Notes: generated by a model not told the origin, from the letters alone. 14,590 nt of DNA from Methanobacteriota archaeon (GCA_023436175.1 JAEZKE010000107.1:1-14590), one strand, 5' to 3'; positions 7,699-14,528 are shown, counted from the first letter of the stretch. Numbers and translations are program-made.

Positions 7699-9126
7699 TT
7701 ATTTCTCATTTTCTAAAATTTTATCTAAAATTTCACCTGCAGGATCCATACCCTGCGCACCAATTAATAAAATTGTGTCTTTATTATGTGATAATTTAAG
7801 TACGTTTTTCAATGCATCATATAGTTTTTCATTAAAGATATATTTTATCCCTTCCTTTTCAAGTGCATCTATAAACACTTTTTTTTCACTTTCAGTTACA
7901 ACGTTTAAATTATCCACTACATCATTACTGCTTGTTATAATTAATTTATATGGGACATTTTGAAGCCCTTTAGCAATAGCTTCTGCATTTACATTGTTAA
8001 TACTTTCTCCTCTTGATCCTCGAATTGCTGAAACTACAAAGAGTGTCCCATCTCCAATTAAAGCAGCATTTTGTATCGTGGCGAGAATTCCATCAGGATT
8101 ATGTGCAAAATCATCTATTATACAAGGACTGCTGTGAATTACTGCAAATCTTCTTTTCAATGCTTTATATGATGAAATTGCATTTTTAATCGTTTCAAGA
8201 TCGATACCTAAAGCTATAGCTGCACCAGCAGCAGCCATGGTATTTTGGATAAAATGATGACTTTTAAATGGTAAATTATCATTTTTAATTAAAGTATTAT
8301 CTTTATATAAGATTTCGGTGTTGTTAAATTTAATATCTGCATTATTTCCAAAAAATAAGATTTTCCCATAATTTGAAGATAGATCTTTCATTTTAAAAAC
8401 AAGTGGATCACCAAGATTTAATATTAGTGATCCATTTTCTTTTAGACCTTTAACTGCACCGGAAGTTTCATCAAACGTTTCTTCAATAGAATTTACGAGA
8501 CCTATATGATCCAGGGCTACATTGGTTACAACCACTACGTCCGGATTGATTGCTGATGTCATTATATAGGCATGATCCTTCATAATGTCTCCAAGCCATC
8601 CCTGAACTTCAGAAACTTCTATTACTGCAGCTTCGATGGGTGCATCAAATTCTGCAATTTGTTTTGCAACCATGGGGTCTATAAGTGTATTGAATTCAGA
8701 TTCTGAATCAGTATTTGTATATGTGCTGTAACCCGCTTCCTTTAAGATATGATAAATCATGTGTGTTGTTGTGGATTTTCCGTTAGTTCCGGTTACCACA
8801 ACACGTAAAGAGTCTTTTGCAAATTTTTCCAGAGCCCAATTAATAGCAAAAGCATTGGCCAATTCTATTTTTTCTGTTACTATAAATGGTATCTCTAACT
8901 CTTTTGCGGTTTTTACTGCACTTCCCTTTGGGTTTTGAGTTATTATGCAGGAAACTCCTTTTTGAGATGCAATTTTGACCCCAGTTTCATCTATCCAGTG
9001 CCTTATTACAGCATCTCCTTTTTGAGCATCCTTTAAAATATTAAAAATTCCGTTAATATTTTTGTCCGGGCCAGTGAGTGTTCCTTCTATTTTTTTTACA
9101 ATAACTGATGTTGTAAGTTTTTTCAT
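7699..9126 (-). CDS. Pseudomurein-type Mur ligase (MurE/MurC-like peptide ligase)
   Basis: ATP-dependent amide ligase of the Mur superfamily, 475 residues. The central domain has P-loop TGTNGKST (112-119), an acidic residue near E170, and TNVALDHIG (201-209) with the conserved Asn and Asp-His. HHFIQNTMAAAGAA (290-303) leads to KRRFAVI (324-330) and the DDFAHNPDGI motif (338-347) of the C-terminal domain. This is the archaeal family for which pseudomurein peptide ligases (pMurE from Methanothermobacter and Methanothermus) have been described; which of those paralogues this is cannot be settled by eye. Expected role: adding an amino acid to the UDP-linked pseudomurein peptide in the cytoplasm. 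The ATG at 9126 is preceded by TTGTGAG with 3-nt spacing. It lies 41 nt after the MraY homologue and is probably co-transcribed with it. Confidence 0.9.
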   Translation of the reverse strand: MKKLTTSVIVKKIEGTLTGPDKNINGIFNILKDAQKGDAVIRHWIDETGVKIASQKGVSCIITQNPKGSAVKTAKELEIPFIVTEKIELANAFAINWALEKFAKDSLRVVVTGTNGKSTTTHMIYHILKEAGYSTYTNTDSESEFNTLIDPMVAKQIAEFDAPIEAAVIEVSEVQGWLGDIMKDHAYIMTSAINPDVVVVTNVALDHIGLVNSIEETFDETSGAVKGLKENGSLILNLGDPLVFKMKDLSSNYGKILFFGNNADIKFNNTEILYKDNTLIKNDNLPFKSHHFIQNTMAAAGAAIALGIDLETIKNAISSYKALKRRFAVIHSSPCIIDDFAHNPDGILATIQNAALIGDGTLFVVSAIRGSRGESINNVNAEAIAKGLQNVPYKLIITSSNDVVDNLNVVTESEKKVFIDALEKEGIKYIFNEKLYDALKNVLKLSHNKDTILLIGAQGMDPAGEILDKILENEK

Positions 9127-9167
9127 TTTCTCACAATTATCTCTGATTTATCTAAAAAAATATAAAT

Positions 9168-10247
9168 TTAAATTATAAATGCATGGTAGAAATAAAGTGC
9201 CAGGACACATATTATAATGGTAATTCCCCAGTATAGAAGCACTATTTTCTTTTCTGAAAGACCTTTATAATTTAAAGTGTGATGTAATGGTTCAACTGGC
9301 AGGTTTATGATATGAGCACGATGTAAAAGACTTACTATAACTGAAACTATTGGAATAGCAAGTGCAATAAGTGCAAAGTACAGTATATCGCCTAAAAATG
9401 CAGCTGTAATATAACCAGCTCCTAATGCGAAAGAACCAGTATCTCCCATGAATATGCTGGCAGGATATCTATTCAAAGCGAGGAAACCAAATGAAACTCC
9501 AGCAAGCGCTATAAATGGAAGTGCACCGTCAACATTGTTAATTGAAAGCGTAAAAATAGCACATGCAGAGGATGCTATTGCAAGTATTCCTGCTGCAAGC
9601 CCGTCCATACCATCAATAAGATTTACTGCATTTATAGCTCCGACTATACCAAATATTACAACGGGTATTATGAAGTAACCAATGTCAATTCCGAGTACTG
9701 CAGAACTAACGGCTCCTGAGCCTAATAAAAACAGGGAAATTATAATCTGGGCAATTATTTTTTCACTTTCTTCTACTTCACTCTTAATTGGGGCTTCGCC
9801 AACTATTTTCACTTTTTTCTCATCTAAATATTTTGCTAAGTCATTTTTAGCTTTTTCAGTTGCAACTCGTGCTTCTTCACCAGGTTTAAGTATTAATCTG
9901 CCCATTTCTATTGGGGCAGAGTATATATTTCGAACTTTTTTTTGAATCTCTTTGGTTTTAAGTCCAAGTAAATCGTCTAAAAGTCCTATAATTCCTGCAG
10001 TTGCCATTATAATGGCTACTATCATTAAATACCTATTTGTAAAATAGATGGATGAAGTAAGAAGAACTCCCAATATAATTGCAAGCCCTCCCATTGTAGG
10101 AGTTCCTGTTTTATGGCTGTGTTCAGTTACAATAGGTTTATCGGTTACATTGGCTTTTATCAATATTCTTTTTATAGTTACTGTGAAAAATATGGTTGAT
10201 AATAATGCAATAATGAATATCAAAATGTCTATCTGGAAATTATTCAA
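9168..10247 (-). CDS. MraY-like glycosyl/phospho-peptide transferase of pseudomurein synthesis
   Basis: Polytopic transferase of the MraY/WecA/TagO family that moves a UDP-activated wall precursor to a polyprenyl-phosphate carrier at the cytoplasmic membrane; 359 residues, about ten TMs. Motifs: HKTGTPTMGG (45-54), GLLDDLLGL (88-96) with the Asp pair, NAVNLIDGMDG (206-216), FMGDTGS (266-272) and PVEPLHHTLNYKGLSE (317-332). In the last, the bacterial MraY His cluster PLHHHFE is replaced by PLHHTLN. A charged stretch at about 97-165 is longer than the matching loop of bacterial MraY and could be a lineage-specific cytoplasmic element. The start is TTG at 10247, chosen because AAGGTGGT ends 3 nt before it; no ATG upstream fits. 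Confidence 0.92.
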   Translation of the reverse strand: MNNFQIDILIFIIALLSTIFFTVTIKRILIKANVTDKPIVTEHSHKTGTPTMGGLAIILGVLLTSSIYFTNRYLMIVAIIMATAGIIGLLDDLLGLKTKEIQKKVRNIYSAPIEMGRLILKPGEEARVATEKAKNDLAKYLDEKKVKIVGEAPIKSEVEESEKIIAQIIISLFLLGSGAVSSAVLGIDIGYFIIPVVIFGIVGAINAVNLIDGMDGLAAGILAIASSACAIFTLSINNVDGALPFIALAGVSFGFLALNRYPASIFMGDTGSFALGAGYITAAFLGDILYFALIALAIPIVSVIVSLLHRAHIINLPVEPLHHTLNYKGLSEKKIVLLYWGITIIICVLALYFYHAFII

Positions 10248-10366
10248 CTTACCACCTTATATTTAATTTATTATCTTATTATTACTAACATTGGCTTTTT
10301 TATGTTTGTATTTTTCATTTATTAAAATTTTAATGTTTTGTTTTTGACATTATTCGTTCAAAATCT
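10248..10366. other. AT-rich leader of the MraY-like gene
   Basis: This lies between the hairpin array and the TTG start. It holds the AGGTGGT ribosome-binding site (plus-strand 10251-10257) and A/T-rich sequence with several weak TATA-like strings. I cannot choose one promoter among them. Confidence 0.4.
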
Positions 10367-10587
10367 CTCAAAAATCGAAGATTTTTGGAGCCTTCGAATA
10401 CGAAGTATTCGGGGCATTGAAATCAGAGATTTCGATTGCGCAAAAACAGTTAGTTTTTGCAAGCCGTCGAAAAATCGTAGATTTTTCGGGCGTGCAAAAT
10501 TTTTGATTTTGCAAGCTATGATTTTGGTGTTTGCAAATCCCTCAAAATTCTTTGAATTTTTGGGCAGCAAAAATCTTTGATTTTTGC
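10367..10587. repeat. Mini-hairpin array B between the ATP-grasp and MraY-like genes
   Basis: About eight units: 10369-10387 (CAAAAATC/GATTTTTG, loop GAA, extended by CT/AG with a bulge); 10395-10411 (CGAATAC/GTATTCG, loop GAA); 10418-10434 (TGAAATC/GATTTCG, loop AGA); 10440-10460 (GCAAAAAC/GTTTTTGC, loop AGTTA); 10468-10488 (CGAAAAATC/GATTTTTCG, loop GTA); 10494-10512 (GCAAAATT/GATTTTGC, one wobble, loop TTT); 10543-10562 (CAAAATTC/GAATTTTTG, loop TTT); 10567-10587 (GCAAAAATC/GATTTTTGC, loop TTT). The array begins 5 bases beyond the ATP-grasp stop codon, and that gene's last codons also contain the CTGCAAAAAT string seen in the array. Long ORFs across it on both strands are artefacts of the repeats. 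Confidence 0.9.
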
Positions 10588-10592
10588 AGGTT

Positions 10593-11720
10593 TTAATTTT
10601 TGCAGGTTTGATGAAATTTATTATAATCAACATTTAACCTTTTTGCGGTTTCATATGCTTTTTGTATACTTTCAGCACGGATAGTTATCCGTTGAAAATT
10701 TTGAGGGCCATGAATTACCCAGCAGTTTTCATTTTCAAAGTCTCTAAATTTATAGTTATTTTTCAGAGTTTTATAGTCACCTACTGGTATCTCAAGGGCA
10801 TTGTATTGCATGATTCTTTTTTGAACATCTTTAGAATTCCATTTTTGGGAAGCCATATCTACAAGTTCATGCATTGGACTTATGTTAGTTGAAGCTGCTG
10901 TTAAATATCGTGTACCGCTGGGCCGTGTGTTTATCTCTATAAAATAGTTGATCCCTGTTTTATCAATAATTATGTCAATATCGATTACTCCTTCTGATCC
11001 CAAAAGATCAGCTATCTTTCCAGCGAGTGACCGTATATCTTCATTTCTTTGATTTTCTGTATTTAAAGGAGCAGATTTTAATTTATCAAGAGGGTGAATA
11101 CCTTCAAGAGTTGTTTTTCCTTTATAAACTGGAACAAGTGGAACTGTTCCACCATTCCATCTTAAAACTTCAATTGATACTTCTGTACCTTCAACGAACT
11201 CTTCTACAAATGCTCCCTCAAAATCATTGATATTATTTTTAAGATCATCTTCACTCACTGCAATTTTTACTCCGCTGCCTCCTTGACCTTCTAACTGTTT
11301 TAATACAGCAGGTAGTGGAATTTCAGAGAAATTTTTGGAAATTTTATTAAAAGAAGGAGTTTTAATCTGATTTTTAATAAAAAATTCCTTTGTCTTAAGT
11401 TTATCTCGAGATATAGAAACAGCATCTACTGGAGATGCAACAACAGGTAACCCATAATTTTTTTCTAAATCTTCCTTTAATTTTGCAATTTCAAAAAGAG
11501 GTTTATCTATTCCAATAAGAGGTACAACTGCATCTACATCTTCTTTAAGTGCAATTTCTTTAGGTCCTTCCATTCCCCTTGGAACGATATAATGAATATC
11601 TGGAAGATCTAAATTTTTAGAATCAGGATTGGATTCTGTTACTACGCTTGTAATTCCTTCTTTTTTTGTGTATGCTGCAATATCATCAAAAAGTCTTGCC
11701 CCTATAAATAGTATTTTCAT
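10593..11720 (-). CDS. ATP-grasp ligase (CarB/carbamoyl-phosphate-synthase-like) of the cell-wall cluster
   Basis: ATP-grasp enzyme, 375 residues, expected to activate a carboxylate as an acyl phosphate for attack by an amine. The N-terminal Rossmann-like domain starts MKILFIGARL. The ATP-grasp domain has a Gly-rich loop EGQGGSGVKI (144-153), a hinge and adenine-binding segment VEEFVEGTEVSIEV (172-185), GVIDIDIII (244-252) and metal-binding FIEINTRPSGTR (260-271). A short C-terminal domain follows. The closest broad relatives are CarB-type proteins, but at one third the length of carbamoyl-phosphate synthase this is a stand-alone ligase. Its position beside MraY- and Mur-like genes points to pseudomurein precursor or cross-link chemistry; the substrate is inferred, not seen. 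The ATG at 11720 is preferred over the GTG at 11738 because AGTGAT sits 3 nt before it. Confidence 0.85.
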   Translation of the reverse strand: MKILFIGARLFDDIAAYTKKEGITSVVTESNPDSKNLDLPDIHYIVPRGMEGPKEIALKEDVDAVVPLIGIDKPLFEIAKLKEDLEKNYGLPVVASPVDAVSISRDKLKTKEFFIKNQIKTPSFNKISKNFSEIPLPAVLKQLEGQGGSGVKIAVSEDDLKNNINDFEGAFVEEFVEGTEVSIEVLRWNGGTVPLVPVYKGKTTLEGIHPLDKLKSAPLNTENQRNEDIRSLAGKIADLLGSEGVIDIDIIIDKTGINYFIEINTRPSGTRYLTAASTNISPMHELVDMASQKWNSKDVQKRIMQYNALEIPVGDYKTLKNNYKFRDFENENCWVIHGPQNFQRITIRAESIQKAYETAKRLNVDYNKFHQTCKN

Positions 11721-11767
11721 TTTATCACTGGAAATCACTTAACATTTATTTTTAGTAATAATGGCTC

Positions 11768-11775
11768 TATTTAAA
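11768..11775 (-). promoter_or_regulatory. Candidate TATA box of the ATP-grasp gene
   Basis: It reads TTTAAATA on the minus strand, centred about 51 bases before the ATG at 11720, giving a predicted start near 11745 and a leader of about 25 nt. Confidence 0.5.
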
Positions 11776-11832
11776 CGTATTATTTTACAACATTAACAAG
11801 TTTGTTTTTTATCACTTAAAAATATGTGATGT

Positions 11833-12034
11833 TTACGAAACTTCGTTTCGTAACCGTGAAAATTCGCAGAATTTTCACATGTTTGCAAAACCGAAGGTTT
11901 TGCAACCGCAAAAAATCGAAGATTTTTTTACATGTTTGAAAAATCTCTGATTTTTCAACCGTGAAAAATTGAAAATTTTTTATATGTCCCAAACGCAAAG
12001 CGTTTGAGGACACTAAAATCAAAGATTTTGGAGG
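11833..12034. repeat. Mini-hairpin array C, two-hairpin units of about 52 bp, between divergent promoters
   Basis: Hairpins: 11833-11853 (TTACGAAAC/GTTTCGTAA, loop TTC); 11856-11878 (GTGAAAATTC/GAATTTTCAC, loop GCA); 11883-11905 (TTGCAAAACC/GGTTTTGCAA, loop GAA); 11908-11931 (GCAAAAAATC/GATTTTTTTAC, loop GAA, imperfect outside); 11936-11958 (TTGAAAAATC/GATTTTTCAA, loop TCT); 11961-11983 (GTGAAAAATT/AATTTTTTAT, loop GAA); 11990-12006 (CAAACGC/GCGTTTG, loop AAA), which extends to 11985-12012 via TGTCC/GGACA with one bulged A; 12014-12030 (TAAAATC/GATTTTG, loop AAA). Linkers alternate strictly: CC at 11854, 11906 and 11959, and ATGT at 11879, 11932 and 11984. The repeating unit is therefore hairpin-CC-hairpin-ATGT, with starts at 11833, 11883, 11936 and 11988. 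Confidence 0.92.
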
Positions 12035-12089
12035 ATTTTGAAAGGTTTTTGTATGCCTTTAATTTTTAGATATTTTAACGTGAATTCAA

Positions 12090-12097
12090 TATATAAT
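12090..12097 (+). promoter_or_regulatory. Candidate TATA box of the CMD-like gene
   Basis: TATATAAT lies about 73 bases before the ATG at 12167, predicting a leader of about 45 nt. A 10-bp inverted repeat (TTTAGATATT 12065-12074, AATATCTAAA 12132-12141) flanks the predicted promoter. Confidence 0.45.
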
Positions 12098-12166
12098 GTT
12101 AATAGTTATGATAAATTCCACTAAATTTAATAATATCTAAATGTCATATACTAAACTGGTGATATT

Positions 12167-12529
12167 ATGGCACATGAAGAAGGACACGAAGCTATTAAAA
12201 AAGCTAGAAAATTAATGGGCTTTTCTCCAGATATATTGGATATGTATGAAAAATTAAATCCCCAACTTTTGGATGTAATAAGTGATTTTGATGAAATAAT
12301 CTTAAAGGATGGCGCACTTCCGACTAAAACAAAAAGACTGATAGCACTTGGAATTATCATTTCAAATAAGTGCGGTTACTGCGTTGAACAGCAGTTGCAT
12401 GCTGCTATTAATGCAGGGGCAACAAAAGAAGAAATAGCTGATTTAATGGGGGTAGTACTACTCACATCAGGGGCTCCAGCATTAGCTAATTGTAGAGATA
12501 TTGTTTCAGATGTAATTAGAAAGCTTTAG
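12167..12529 (+). CDS. Carboxymuconolactone decarboxylase (CMD/AhpD-like) family protein
   Basis: 120-residue all-helical protein of the CMD/AhpD-like fold. The signature at 69-92, CGYCVEQQLHAA followed by INAGATKEEIADL, has the redox-type CxxC (C69, C72). Most relatives carry His four residues after the second Cys; here that position is Gln76 and the His is at 78. Family members range from true decarboxylases to thiol-dependent peroxide-defence proteins. For a methanogen a CxxC disulfide or peroxidase-linked role is more likely than aromatic catabolism, but this is inference. The ATG at 12167 has GGTGAT at 12158-12163 with the local 3-nt spacing. It is transcribed divergently from the cell-wall block. 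Confidence 0.88.
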   Translation: MAHEEGHEAIKKARKLMGFSPDILDMYEKLNPQLLDVISDFDEIILKDGALPTKTKRLIALGIIISNKCGYCVEQQLHAAINAGATKEEIADLMGVVLLTSGAPALANCRDIVSDVIRKL

Positions 12530-12690
12530 AAAATTAGGGATTAAAGAAGAGTAACTAAAGTGTTATTGGAATATATTATGTCTTATAAAAATTTAAAATC
12601 ATATTTTAGAAAAATCATGCAAAATGGAAGTAAATATTCAAAATATAGAAATGGGTTAAGATCATTAAATTGGGAATGCAAAAAATTCAT

Positions 12691-13182
12691 TTAAAAATTC
12701 TTTTTAATCAGCTTGTCAAATGTAGCTACGACTTCATCGATGCTTTCTGCAATTTCTTTTGAAATTGGCTCTGCAAAACCCATGCTTTTTGGTTGAACGC
12801 CTATAAGAATTATCTGTGCTTTTACTGTAGTTTCCATATACTTTATCAAAAAAGATACTGGCATGGCATGGGTCGAAATATTATAGTTTGCAATTTCTTC
12901 TTTCTCAACTACGCGTATATATCCTGGATCTTTTTTCATATCCACAGCATCAACCAAAATTATATGGGTGGGACTTTCTTTTCTTATTAAGCCCGTATAA
13001 TTTTCAGGAACAGTTCCACCATCAAAAACAGTGATATTTTCATTTTTGTCAAATAAAGAGGATGATTTTTGAGCTATAATAGGTCCAAGGCCGTCATCGC
13101 CTTTTATTTCATTACCAATACCTAAAATTACTATTTTTTTATATTCTCTAAGAAACTGTTTTAATTTTAGTTCTAATGCTAT
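12691..13182 (-). CDS. hycI: HycI-type [NiFe]-hydrogenase maturation protease, no canonical start codon
   Basis: Nickel-dependent endopeptidase (family A31) that clips the C-terminal tail of a [NiFe]-hydrogenase large subunit after nickel insertion. The frame reads LGIGNEIKGDDGLGP, then FDGGTVPENYTGLIR, HIILVDAVDMKKDPG, STHAMPVSFLI and IGVQPKSMGFAEPIS, matching E. coli HycI block by block, including the Asp of GDDG, the Asp of VDA-D and the His of THxMP that bind nickel. From the codon at 13182 it has 163 residues, about the family length. The in-frame TAA at 13183-13185 bounds it. Between there and the GIGN motif there is no ATG, GTG or TTG. ATA at 13182 lies 3 nt after GGTGGTGGAT, the spacing seen at other local genes. 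A start at the TTG at 12957 would drop the GDDG metal motif. It overlaps the methyltransferase 3' end by 35 nt. Confidence 0.85.
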   Translation of the reverse strand: MALELKLKQFLREYKKIVILGIGNEIKGDDGLGPIIAQKSSSLFDKNENITVFDGGTVPENYTGLIRKESPTHIILVDAVDMKKDPGYIRVVEKEEIANYNISTHAMPVSFLIKYMETTVKAQIILIGVQPKSMGFAEPISKEIAESIDEVVATFDKLIKKNF

Positions 13183-13969
13183 TTAATCCACCACCCATTT
13201 TATAGATTAATTTGATCTTTATGATATCTCCTATATCTACATTGATTTTTTCAGTTGGAATAAGTAATGGTGGGTTGAGCATTGGGGTTGGTCCACAGAT
13301 CAGGTGGTCAGTCAGTAAAGTAAATGTAGTAATTTTAATCCCTGAAATAGATCCTTTTTTGGAAATTTTAAATTCTATATCAGCTTCCACATTTTCTTCA
13401 ATTTGGCTTTTAAAATTAATCTCGCTGTATATCACAAAATTACTTATAACTTTGTAATTTGGATTTTCGCCCGCTTCACTATCTTCATAACAGATATTTT
13501 CCCGTTCCATGTCAATGGCTTCAGCACCGTTGAAGATTTTCTTTGGTATGACTTCACCATCTTTTTTCAGGTATTTTAAAATAGAATTGAGGACTGGAAC
13601 CTGCTCTTCGTCAATTAATGCGGTATCTAGCATTTCACAGATGATTAAATCTGCTTTTTCAGAAAAAATAACTTCTTTTGCGTCTTTGTTTATCACTGAA
13701 ACATTATCAAAAGATTTAAGATTGGAATTTGCAAATTTTGATGCAGTGTGATCTATTTCAACAGCATAAATAAAATTTGCATAAGGTGCTGCTAAAACTG
13801 AGAGTATTCCACATCCAGCACCTATATCATATACGATGCCTTTGGCTTTTTCTTTTATTGCCTCCTGAAAGGCTAATATTCGTTCTTTATCCGATAAAAG
13901 ATTGAGGTGATACGGTGTTGTGCGAATTTTAGTTTTAATCAGTGGTTCAAATTCATTATTAAGGTGCAC
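13148..13969 (-). CDS. Class I SAM-dependent methyltransferase, PRMT-like
   Basis: 273-residue methyltransferase with an N-terminal Rossmann SAM-binding domain and a C-terminal beta-rich half. Motif I is VYDIGAGCGILS (46-57), the acidic ribose-binding residue is E71 in AVEID, and NKDAKEV is at 94-100. The post-II segment ICEMLDTALIDEEQVPVL (110-127) resembles the SEMLD/double-E region of protein arginine methyltransferases, whose C-terminal barrel the second half may also copy. The substrate is unknown and protein methylation is only a possibility. The GTG at 13969 is supported by AGGTGA (plus-strand 13974-13979). It lies downstream of nikR with a 10-bp inverted repeat between them, and overlaps hycI, suggesting translational coupling of the last two genes. 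Confidence 0.85.
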   Translation of the reverse strand: MHLNNEFEPLIKTKIRTTPYHLNLLSDKERILAFQEAIKEKAKGIVYDIGAGCGILSVLAAPYANFIYAVEIDHTASKFANSNLKSFDNVSVINKDAKEVIFSEKADLIICEMLDTALIDEEQVPVLNSILKYLKKDGEVIPKKIFNGAEAIDMERENICYEDSEAGENPNYKVISNFVIYSEINFKSQIEENVEADIEFKISKKGSISGIKITTFTLLTDHLICGPTPMLNPPLLIPTEKINVDIGDIIKIKLIYKMGGGLNSIRTKIKTVS

Positions 13970-14012
13970 ATTTTCACCTGAAAATAAGTATAAATTAAAA
14001 ATAAGTGGTTCC

Positions 14013-14043
14013 TATCGTGACTCATGTTTAACAAGTCACGATA
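14013..14043. promoter_or_regulatory. Perfect 10-bp inverted repeat between nikR and the methyltransferase gene
   Basis: TATCGTGACT (14013-14022) and AGTCACGATA (14034-14043) are exact inverse complements around an 11-nt spacer; arm centres are 21 bp apart, two helical turns. It lies 44 bases upstream of the methyltransferase start and 35 bases past the nikR stop. It could be a protein-binding dyad or an RNA hairpin. No strong T run follows directly, so a simple terminator is less likely. Confidence 0.6.
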
Positions 14044-14078
14044 AGCAATTGCGTTGTTAATAAATAAATTTTATTTAA

Positions 14079-14528
14079 TTAAGGTGATATTGGACTGCTT
14101 GCACCGGCTTTTTCAAGATCAAGTGCTTTTCCAACAGCTGTACTGGTAAGACGTACGTGTTCTACACCTTTGAGTCTCATGATTTTTTCTGAAAGTGTAC
14201 GGATGTATTTAACGTCTCCTTTGACAACTATAACTTCAAGACAGTGTTTGTCTGTCATGTGTACGTGCATTACTGCGTTTATGAAATCTTTGTAATCATG
14301 TTGAATTTCGGTAAGGTCTTCCATTACTCCAGTGTAGTGGTGGTCGTATATTACAGCAATAATTCCTATACGTTCTCCTTCCATTTCATTCATCCACTGG
14401 TACCTTACTATATAATCTTTAAGAGCGTCTCTGATACCTTTTGATCTTGACTGGTATCCTCTATCTTTTAATACTCCATCAAATTCATTTAACAATTTTT
14501 TTGGCAACGACATACTAATTCTCATCAC
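14079..14528 (-). CDS. nikR: Nickel-responsive transcriptional regulator NikR
   Basis: Ribbon-helix-helix repressor with an ACT-like nickel-sensing domain, 149 residues. The N-terminal RHH reads MRISMSLPKKLLNEFD followed by SRSKGIRDALKDYI. The high-affinity nickel ligands H77, H88, H90 and C96 are all present (QHDYKDF...MHVHMTDKHC), matching His76, His87, His89 and Cys95 of E. coli NikR. The predicted role is repression of nickel uptake when nickel is plentiful. The start is GTG at 14528, 7 nt after GGAGG (plus-strand 14536-14540); the ATG at 14525 is equally acceptable. A palindrome in its own promoter suggests autoregulation. Neighbouring hycI gives a shared nickel and hydrogenase theme. 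Confidence 0.95.
   Translation of the reverse strand: MMRISMSLPKKLLNEFDGVLKDRGYQSRSKGIRDALKDYIVRYQWMNEMEGERIGIIAVIYDHHYTGVMEDLTEIQHDYKDFINAVMHVHMTDKHCLEVIVVKGDVKYIRTLSEKIMRLKGVEHVRLTSTAVGKALDLEKAGASSPISP

Noticed and set aside
7640..7963. 107-residue plus-strand ORF overlapping the Mur ligase 3' end
   Set aside because: It is antisense to the conserved C-terminal domain of the ligase; its hydrophobic Phe/Ser composition is typical of an antisense frame.
10338..10633. Overlapping ORFs on both strands across array B
   Set aside because: They are created by the palindromes, which are stop-poor on both strands; the products are repetitive Phe/Lys/Arg/Asn-rich strings without domain character.
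11816..12022. 68-residue minus-strand ORF across array C
   Set aside because: The coding sequence is the hairpin array itself; there is no ribosome-binding site and the composition follows the repeat.
11833..12034. CRISPR array
   Set aside because: There is no constant repeat with unique spacers; every unit is a different palindrome and no cas genes are nearby.
12578..12694. 38-residue plus-strand ORF between the CMD-like gene and hycI
   Set aside because: There is no convincing ribosome-binding site, its 3' end overlaps the hycI stop, and ORFs this short arise by chance in such AT-rich sequence.
12691..12957. HycI starting at TTG 12957 (88 residues)
   Set aside because: It would omit the GIGN...GDDG and DGG blocks, which are plainly encoded upstream in the same frame and contain a metal ligand.
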